From NCBI GenBank assembly GCA_945952045.1, contig CAMFHE010000034.1, positions 1 through 52,357 on the forward strand: a stretch of 52,357 bases of DNA, written 5' to 3'. Positions within the stretch are counted from its first letter, which is position 1, and each line of letters begins with the position of its first letter. The notes under the pieces were generated by a model. The model made no database searches and was not told the DNA's origin. It worked only from the letters and a program-made list of their open reading frames with translations. A program made the translations under genes and the position numbers. Shown piece after piece: positions 45,792-52,357 of the stretch. Source of the stretch: an uncultured Rhizobium sp. (GTDB lineage Bacteria; Pseudomonadota; Alphaproteobacteria; Rhizobiales; Rhizobiaceae).

Positions 45792-46745
45792 CTACAGGTT
45801 ACGCCCGATGTTGAGGAATTTCTGGCGACGGTCGTTGCGCAATTGCTCGCCCGTGCGCTTGCCGAGTTCCTCCAGCGCCTGCGCGATGGTGTCGCCGGCC
45901 GAGGCGATCACCTTGTCCGCGTCGCGATGTGCGCCGCCGATCGGTTCGCCGATAATGCCGTCCACGACGCCCAGCGCCTTCAGATCCTCGGCCGTCATCT
46001 TCATGGCGGTCGCCGCTTCCTTGGCGCGCGCCGAATCGCGCCACAGGATCGAGGCAGCCCCCTCCGGCGAGATGACGCTGTAGATCGAATGTTCGAGCAT
46101 ATAGACGCGGTTGCCGGTGGCGATTGCGATCGCGCCGCCCGAGCCGCCTTCGCCGATGATGATCGAGATCACAGGCACCTTGATGTTGAGGCACATTTCC
46201 GTGGAGCGCGCGATGGCCTCGGCCTGGCCACGCTCTTCGGCGCCGACGCCGGGATAGGCGCCTGCGGTATCGATCAGCGTCACGACCGGCAGGTGGAAGC
46301 GATCGGCCATTTCCAGCACGCGGATCGCCTTGCGATAGCCTTCCGGCCGGGCGGAACCGAAGTTGTGGCGGATGCGCGACTTGGTGTCGTTGCCCTTTTC
46401 CTGGCCGATGACGGCGACCGGCTGGCCGCGGAAGCGGGCAAGGCCCGCCTGGATGGCGGCATCTTCGGCAAAGGTGCGGTCGCCGGCCAGCGGCGTGAAA
46501 TCGGTGAACAGCCCGCCGGCATAATCGACGAAATGCGGACGCTGCGGATGGCGCGCGACCTGTGTCTTCTGCCAGGGATTGAGTTTCGAATAGATATCGA
46601 CCATGGCGTCGCGCACGCGCACTTCCAGCCGGCCGACCTCGTCAGAGGTGTCGATGCTCTCGTCTTCGCTGGCGAGCTTCTTCAACTCGTGGATCTTGCC
46701 CTCCAGATCGGAGATGGGCTTTTCGAAATCGAGATAGTGATGCAT
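45792..46745 (-). CDS. accA: Acetyl-CoA carboxylase carboxyltransferase subunit alpha
   Basis: The 317-residue subunit, with AccD, transfers carboxyl from biotin to acetyl-CoA for fatty-acid synthesis. The N-terminal helix pair starts [78 protein letters not shown] and [15 protein letters not shown] follow and form the CoA and carboxybiotin site. The length matches the family. The ribosome-binding site is weak. xerD lies just upstream on the same strand (62 bases). Confidence 0.97.
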   Translation of the reverse strand: MHHYLDFEKPISDLEGKIHELKKLASEDESIDTSDEVGRLEVRVRDAMVDIYSKLNPWQKTQVARHPQRPHFVDYAGGLFTDFTPLAGDRTFAEDAAIQAGLARFRGQPVAVIGQEKGNDTKSRIRHNFGSARPEGYRKAIRVLEMADRFHLPVVTLIDTAGAYPGVGAEERGQAEAIARSTEMCLNIKVPVISIIIGEGGSGGAIAIATGNRVYMLEHSIYSVISPEGAASILWRDSARAKEAATAMKMTAEDLKALGVVDGIIGEPIGGAHRDADKVIASAGDTIAQALEELGKRTGEQLRNDRRQKFLNIGRNL

Positions 46746-46807
46746 GAGATCCGTTTCCGATCATTCCAGAACAATAACGCGGCCGCTCCCGTGCCTATGC
46801 AGGGGGT

Positions 46808-47755
46808 CTAATCCCGTTTTTTTGCCTGTTTGGCAAGAGGGTGATGCGTTTCGACCAGCTCGCGCAGCCTTTCATCCAGCACATGTGTATAGATTTGTGT
46901 CGTGGAAATGTCCGAATGGCCGAGCAGTTCCTGCACGACGCGCAGATCCGCGCCGTTCTGCAACAGATGGCTGGCAAAGGCGTGGCGCATCACATGAGGC
47001 GAGATTTTCGAGGGCGTCAGCCCGGCGCGGATCGCCAGATCCTTCAGATCCCGGGCAAAAACCTGGCGTGGCAGGAAGCCCTGTTTCGAGGCGGCCGGAA
47101 ACAGCCAGGGGTTATCGTCGGGCAGGTTCGCCGCCGCCTTCAAGCCCGCAAAGGCTTTCAGCGCGCTCATGGCCGAGCGCGACAGCGGCACCATGCGCTC
47201 CTTGTTGCCCTTCCCCCGGATCATCAGGAAACGCTCGTCGGTCTCCTGTACCCGCGCCGGCAGCGACACCAGCTCGCTGACGCGCATGCCGGTCGCATAA
47301 AGCAGCTCCAGCAGCGCCAGCATGCGGGTACGCGCCAGCTGTTCCGGGCCGGGCGCGGCGGCTTCCGCCTCGGCGGTCGAAAGCAACCGGGTCACCTCGT
47401 CGACGCTCATGATTTTCGGCAGCGCCCTGCCCTTCTTCGGACTGTCGATGATGCCGGTCGGGTCATCCTCGCGCAGGCCCTCGGCATAGAGGAACTTGAA
47501 GAATTGCCTGAGCGCCGAAAGCCGCCGCGCCTGCGACGATGCCTTGAAGCCTTCGGCGGCAAGGCCGCCGAGATAGGCAGTCAGATCGGCGCTTGCCGCC
47601 CGCGTCATCGAAACGCCGCGGCGCGCCATGAAGGCATGAGCATCGAGCAGGTCGCGCTCGTAGGATTGCAGGGTGTTGACGGCCGCGCCGCGCTCGGCGC
47701 TCATCATTTCCAGGAAGGATTCGATATGCGCCCGGCTGAGATCGCGTGCCGTCAT
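46808..47755 (-). CDS. xerD: Tyrosine recombinase XerD
   Basis: This 315-residue tyrosine recombinase, with XerC, resolves chromosome dimers at dif. The N-terminal core-binding domain (about 1-95) includes [19 protein letters not shown]. The catalytic domain has Arg in [15 protein letters not shown], Lys in [25 protein letters not shown] (His and Arg), His in [15 protein letters not shown] and the nucleophilic Tyr in that same stretch. The overall fit, including [14 protein letters not shown], is to XerD rather than to phage integrases. The start overlaps the stop of a small membrane protein gene by four bases. Confidence 0.93.
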   Translation of the reverse strand: MTARDLSRAHIESFLEMMSAERGAAVNTLQSYERDLLDAHAFMARRGVSMTRAASADLTAYLGGLAAEGFKASSQARRLSALRQFFKFLYAEGLREDDPTGIIDSPKKGRALPKIMSVDEVTRLLSTAEAEAAAPGPEQLARTRMLALLELLYATGMRVSELVSLPARVQETDERFLMIRGKGNKERMVPLSRSAMSALKAFAGLKAAANLPDDNPWLFPAASKQGFLPRQVFARDLKDLAIRAGLTPSKISPHVMRHAFASHLLQNGADLRVVQELLGHSDISTTQIYTHVLDERLRELVETHHPLAKQAKKRD

Positions 47756-47949
47756 GGGGCTGCCGGCGCCGTTGACGAGGTCCCTTGCGCGGGCGCCCGT
47801 TCAGCCGGTGGGTTGACCCTCTCGGACGGCAGGCGCACCGTGATATCGCGGGCGCGCGGCTCGACGAAGACGGCCAGCGCATACATGGTCCCATAGATAA
47901 CGCCGGCAATGCCAGCGCACATCAGCAGGAACCGGAACAGGGTCGGCAT
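47752..47949 (-). CDS. Small membrane protein upstream of xerD, 65 residues
   Basis: The product has one N-terminal membrane helix ([20 protein letters not shown]) and a Pro/Ala/Ser-rich C-terminal tail with several Arg and Glu residues. GGAG upstream of the ATG supports the start. It overlaps the xerD start by four bases (ATGA), so it is translated as part of the same operon. No function is known to me. It is divergent from aroK with 155 bases between starts. Confidence 0.75.
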   Translation of the reverse strand: MPTLFRFLLMCAGIAGVIYGTMYALAVFVEPRARDITVRLPSERVNPPAERAPAQGTSSTAPAAP

Positions 47950-48104
47950 CGGTCAACTCCGGCAGGCCTTCGAACTCCTTCTATATGACCGCCAGCCGCC
48001 AATTATGCAAGAACGGGGCAACCGTGGCGACTTTCGCAAGCGCCATGACTTGACGCTCCCCCCGCATTTGTCGATACGGTGACGAAACGGAATTGTTCAG
48101 ACCG

Positions 48105-48692
48105 ATGACAGACAGCAACATCGCCATCGCCGACACCTTGCGGGACAGGGCACGCGCCGCTCTCCATGGCCGCAACCTCATCCTCGTCGGCCTGATGGGT
48201 GCGGGAAAATCCTCCGTCGGCAAGATCGTCGCCACCCAGCTCGGCATTCCCTTCATCGATACCGACCATGAGATCGAACGCGTCTCGCGCATGACCATTC
48301 CGGAACTCTTCGCCCGCTATGGCGAGCAGGAATTCCGCGCGCTGGAAACCCGCGTTATCAAGCGGCTCCTGCGCCAGGGGCCGCGCGTCGTCTCCACCGG
48401 CGGCGGCGCCTTCATCAACGAGCGCACCCGCGGCCATCTCAAGAATGGCGGCCTCTCCGTCTGGCTGAAGGCCGATCTCGACGTGTTGTGGGATCGGGTG
48501 AGCCGCCGCGACAACCGTCCGCTGCTGAAGACCGAGAACCCCAGGCAGACGCTCGAAAACCTGATGAACGACCGCTATCCGATCTATGCCGAGGCCGACC
48601 TGACGGTTCTGTCGCGCGACGTGCGCAAGGAACTGGTGGCTCGCGAGATCCTGGACGCCATCATCCATACCCGCGAGACCGAGGCCCTATGA
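48105..48692 (+). CDS. aroK: Shikimate kinase
   Basis: This 195-residue kinase phosphorylates shikimate at O3 in the chorismate pathway. Walker A is GLMGAGKSSVGK. The shikimate-binding FIDTDHEIE, the GGGAF in VVSTGGGAFINERTR, and the lid region NRPLLKTENPR are all present. The ATG at 48105 is preferred; the open frame begins at a TTG four codons earlier. The stop overlaps the aroB start by four bases (ATGA), so aroK and aroB form a coupled pair, as in many proteobacteria. Confidence 0.95.
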   Translation: MTDSNIAIADTLRDRARAALHGRNLILVGLMGAGKSSVGKIVATQLGIPFIDTDHEIERVSRMTIPELFARYGEQEFRALETRVIKRLLRQGPRVVSTGGGAFINERTRGHLKNGGLSVWLKADLDVLWDRVSRRDNRPLLKTENPRQTLENLMNDRYPIYAEADLTVLSRDVRKELVAREILDAIIHTRETEAL

Positions 48693-49819
48693 CCAAGACT
48701 TCATCCCCGTCGCGCAGCGTGCATGTACCGCTCGGCGAGCGTTCCTATGACATCCTGATCGGCGGCGGCCTGATCGCGCGTGCCGGCGCCGAGATCGCCG
48801 CACGGCTGAAGGGCCGCAAGGCGGCGATCATCACCGACGCCAATGTCGGGCCGCTCTATCTCGATGCGTTGACCGCAAGCCTGGCGGAAGCCGGCATTGC
48901 CTCCGTCTCGCTGACCCTGCCGGCCGGCGAGAAGACGAAAAGCTTCGAACACCTGATGACCGCCTGCGACACGCTGCTCGATGGACGCATCGAGCGCAAC
49001 GACGCGGTGATTGCGCTGGGCGGCGGCGTCATCGGCGATCTCACCGGCTTTGCCGCCGGCATCGTGCGCCGCGGCGTGCGCTTCGTGCAGATCCCTACCT
49101 CGCTTCTGGCGCAGGTGGATTCCTCCGTCGGCGGCAAGACCGGCATCAACACCCGCCACGGCAAGAACCTTGTCGGCGTCTTCTACCAGCCAGACCTGGT
49201 GCTCGCCGATACCGACGTGCTGAAGACGCTGAGCACGCGCGAATTCCGCGCCGGCTATGCCGAGGTCGCCAAATACGGGCTGATCGACAAGCCGGATTTC
49301 TTTGCGTGGCTGGAGGCCAACTGGCGCGACGTCTTCGCGCATGGCGCAGGCCTTGCCGAAGCCATCGCGGTAAGCTGCCAGGCAAAATCCGACGTGGTCG
49401 CCGCCGACGAGCACGAGAACGGCCAGCGGGCGCTCCTGAACCTCGGCCATACCTTCGGCCATGCGCTCGAAGCCGGCACGCAATATGACAGCGCCCGCCT
49501 CGTGCATGGCGAGGGGGTATCGATCGGCATGGTGCTGGCGCACCAGTTCTCGGCCCGGCTCAATCTCGCCAGCCCCGACGACGCCGCCCGCGTTTCGGCC
49601 CATCTGCAGGCCGTCGGCCTGCCGGTGTCGATGCGCGACATCCCCGGAGGCCTGCCGCCGGTGGAGACATTGATGGATGCCATTGCGCAGGACAAGAAAG
49701 TGAAGAGCGGCAGGCTGACCTTCATCCTGACCCATGGCATCGGCCAGTCCTTCGTCGCCGACGACGTGCCGGCCTCGGAAGTCATCAGCTTCCTCACGGA
49801 AAAGCATCCTTCGGCCTGA
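48689..49819 (+). CDS. aroB: 3-dehydroquinate synthase
   Basis: The 376-residue NAD- and Zn-dependent enzyme converts DAHP to 3-dehydroquinate, the second shikimate step. Family blocks include PAGEKTKSFEHL, ALGGGVIGDLTGFAAGIVRRG (NAD binding), QIPTSLLAQVDSSVGGKTGI and GLIDKPDFF. The zinc ligands lie in AEVAKYG, NLGHTFGHALE and LVHGEGVSIGM. The start overlaps the aroK stop. A strong hairpin without a T run follows the gene. Confidence 0.97.
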   Translation: MTKTSSPSRSVHVPLGERSYDILIGGGLIARAGAEIAARLKGRKAAIITDANVGPLYLDALTASLAEAGIASVSLTLPAGEKTKSFEHLMTACDTLLDGRIERNDAVIALGGGVIGDLTGFAAGIVRRGVRFVQIPTSLLAQVDSSVGGKTGINTRHGKNLVGVFYQPDLVLADTDVLKTLSTREFRAGYAEVAKYGLIDKPDFFAWLEANWRDVFAHGAGLAEAIAVSCQAKSDVVAADEHENGQRALLNLGHTFGHALEAGTQYDSARLVHGEGVSIGMVLAHQFSARLNLASPDDAARVSAHLQAVGLPVSMRDIPGGLPPVETLMDAIAQDKKVKSGRLTFILTHGIGQSFVADDVPASEVISFLTEKHPSA

Positions 49820-49839
49820 CCAAAGCCCCGAAACGAAAA

Positions 49840-49870
49840 CAGCACCGGACGGGGCTCCCGACCGGTGCTG
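49840..49870. terminator. Bidirectional hairpin between aroB and cheW
   Basis: CAGCACCGG pairs with CCGGTGCTG, and CGGG/CCCG extend the stem past one A-A mismatch. It lies between convergent genes. Confidence 0.65.
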
Positions 49871-49894
49871 CGGATGATTGCGAACCGCCTGCCC

Positions 49895-50383
49895 TCAGGC
49901 GGCGAGGTCGTCGTTGTCGTTTTCCTTGAACATCTTCGTCAGGTTGAGGAAGCAGATCATGCCGGCTTCGCTGGCGATGATGCCTTCCGAATAGGACTTG
50001 TCGAAGGAGGCGGTGACTTCCGGGACCGGCTGCACCTGGGTCGCGGAAATCGTCAGGATGTCGGACACGCGGTCGACAAGCATGCCGATGACCATGTTGT
50101 GGACTTCGGCGACCACGATGGCGCTACGCTCATTGGCGACGATGCTGCTCATGCCGAGCTTGTAGGCGAGGTCGATGATCGGAATGACCGAGCCGCGCAG
50201 GTTCATGACGCCGACCACATCCGGCGGCGAATGCGGGATCGGCGTCGACGGCGCCCAGCCGCGAATTTCGCGGATCGAGGTCGTCTTGACGCAGAACTCC
50301 TGATCGTGAATGCGGAAAGCGATGATCTCGAGGGTCTCGCCGCCATAATTGGTCGAATTGATCGGAGCCATTCCCGTTTTCAT
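49895..50383 (-). CDS. cheW: CheW-family chemotaxis coupling protein
   Basis: The 162-residue protein has a single CheW domain, which couples chemoreceptors to the CheA kinase. LEIIAFRIHDQEFCVKTTSI (first strands), IREIRGWAPSTPIPHSPPDV, GVMNLRGSVIPIIDLAYKLG and VGMLVDRVSDILTI are the standard blocks. It stands apart from any chemotaxis operon in this window, which is common for an additional CheW in rhizobia. The start could be the ATG at 50383 or one four codons later; neither has a clear ribosome-binding site. Confidence 0.92.
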   Translation of the reverse strand: MKTGMAPINSTNYGGETLEIIAFRIHDQEFCVKTTSIREIRGWAPSTPIPHSPPDVVGVMNLRGSVIPIIDLAYKLGMSSIVANERSAIVVAEVHNMVIGMLVDRVSDILTISATQVQPVPEVTASFDKSYSEGIIASEAGMICFLNLTKMFKENDNDDLAA

Positions 50384-50485
50384 CCCACGTTGGATACGCC
50401 ACCGGCGCGTTGTCTTGTTTCGCCTGTAAGACTAGCAAGCTTTCCTTTCACAATTCTAAACCGGGCAACCCTGCCGTCGGCAAAG

Positions 50486-50511
50486 AAAAAGGCGGCTCGA
50501 AGGCCGCCTTT
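50486..50511 (-). terminator. Rho-independent terminator of the atp operon
   Basis: On the minus strand AAAGGCGGC and GCCGCCTTT pair around a six-base loop and a T run follows. It lies just after the atpC stop codon. Confidence 0.9.
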
Positions 50512-50536
50512 CGTCAATCAGTTCGAACCGGTCGGA

Positions 50537-50944
50537 TCAGACCGGGACGACGATACCGTTCAGATGCGTCAGCTCCGCGAGATGACGCTCGAGATGAAAC
50601 TTCTGGTCATGGCTGTCGACGCCCTGCAACTCGCCGCGAACAGCTTCGATACGCTTCTGCAGCGTCTCGCGGCTCATTTCGGAGGCCAGCACGGCGGATT
50701 CGGCCAGGATCGTGCAGCTCGTCGGCAGGATATCGGCGAAACCGCCGAACACGACGTAGCGCTCGGTCTTGCCGGAAGCTGTCTTGACGGTCACGACACC
50801 AGGCTTGATCGTCGTCATCGTCGGCGCATGGTTGGCCAGAACGGTCATTTCGCCTTCGGTCGCCGGAATGACGACTTCGGTGGCCTTCTCCGACAGCAGA
50901 AGACGCTCGGGAGAAACGAGTTCAAACGTGAAATTCTCGGCCAT
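50537..50944 (-). CDS. atpC: ATP synthase F1 subunit epsilon
   Basis: This 135-residue subunit is part of the central stalk of F1 and regulates ATP hydrolysis. The N-terminal beta-sandwich reads FTFELVSPERLLLSEKATEV, TEGEMTVLANHAPTMTTIKP and RYVVFGGFADI. The C-terminal helices follow (SRETLQKRIEAVRGELQGV). It is slightly divergent at the C terminus, as in other alphaproteobacteria. It is the last gene of the F1 operon, 82 bases after atpD, with a stem-loop in the gap and a terminator after the stop. Confidence 0.95.
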   Translation of the reverse strand: MAENFTFELVSPERLLLSEKATEVVIPATEGEMTVLANHAPTMTTIKPGVVTVKTASGKTERYVVFGGFADILPTSCTILAESAVLASEMSRETLQKRIEAVRGELQGVDSHDQKFHLERHLAELTHLNGIVVPV

Positions 50945-50979
50945 GGCGGATCAACTCTTCAATGGGGTCGCAATCGGAT

Positions 50980-51012
50980 ACGACGCGCCGGCCCATGCAG
51001 GCGGCGCGTCGT
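50980..51012 (-). promoter_or_regulatory. Intercistronic stem-loop between atpD and atpC
   Basis: A perfect eleven-base inverted repeat (ACGACGCGCCG / CGGCGCGTCGT) with an eleven-base loop fills the gap. With no T run, it more likely affects mRNA stability or relative output than termination. Confidence 0.55.
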
Positions 51013-51026
51013 CGCTGTTTTCAGGA

Positions 51027-52357
<1,331 letters not shown>

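Noticed and set aside
46808..47755. Tyrosine recombinase as evidence of an integrated element
   Set aside because: The sequence fits housekeeping XerD, sits in an operon-like context beside accA, and no attachment repeats or phage genes are nearby.

Overview
The window reads as a chromosomal segment of an alphaproteobacterium in the Rhizobiaceae (Agrobacterium/Rhizobium/Allorhizobium type). The base composition is GC-rich and the codon use is uniform. Gene content that points to this group includes a cyclic beta-1,2-glucan exporter of NdvA/ChvA type, a 1152-residue pyruvate carboxylase, an IalB-family secreted protein, DUF2794 and DUF1223 proteins, and a tRNA-Arg(CCU) gene split by a group I intron, a feature known from Agrobacterium. 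This is inferred from reading the sequence; no search was run. There is no prophage, CRISPR array or insertion sequence. Most genes are core housekeeping genes.

Layout. 1-5 kb: aconitase, a secreted DUF1223 protein, DUF2794, and a GNAT acetyltransferase whose 3' end is duplicated in tandem. 5-9.9 kb: a YccA-like membrane protein, then a two-gene ABC exporter (ybbA/ybbP type) divergent from a tesA-like esterase. 10-13.7 kb: ThpR, pterin-4a-carbinolamine dehydratase, a DUF1232 protein, an IalB-family protein, a structured intergenic RNA candidate and rlmN. 13.7-16.5 kb: a complete three-gene ABC importer with a palindrome in its promoter. 16.5-18.2 kb: a YCII/DGPF protein coupled to a large ECF42-type sigma factor. 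18.2-21.3 kb: LysE exporter, short-chain dehydrogenase, argG. 21.3-27.9 kb: a 45-residue membrane peptide gene with its own terminator, a PAS-GGDEF-EAL protein, a YihY-family protein, ndvA and a divergent LuxR-type regulator. 28-35.2 kb: pyc, two transporters, ispG. 35.2-38.9 kb: an unassigned Cys/His protein, farnesyl diphosphate synthase, mtgA, a glutathione transferase, rpmF. 39-43 kb: a COG0523 metal GTPase, a D,D-carboxypeptidase, an M20 amidohydrolase and a small exported protein. 43.1-44.1 kb: the intron-split tRNA-Arg(CCU) followed by a brnT/brnA toxin-antitoxin pair, the only clearly accessory genes. 44.1-52.4 kb: TusA, an L,D-transpeptidase lipoprotein, accA, xerD, aroK-aroB, a CheW protein, and atpC with a 5'-truncated atpD.

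How the genes fit together. Central carbon metabolism (aconitase, pyruvate carboxylase, AccA, ATP synthase), isoprenoids (IspG, IspA), the shikimate pathway (AroK, AroB), peptidoglycan (MtgA, the carboxypeptidase, the L,D-transpeptidase) and RNA modification or repair (RlmN, ThpR) are all present. The most notable items are the split tRNA gene, the sigma factor/YCII cassette with a promoter-like motif inside the preceding terminator, the unassigned protein with a papain-like-deamidase-style Cys/His pair, a very small membrane-peptide gene, and the structured RNA candidate ahead of rlmN. I did not find a large undescribed system.
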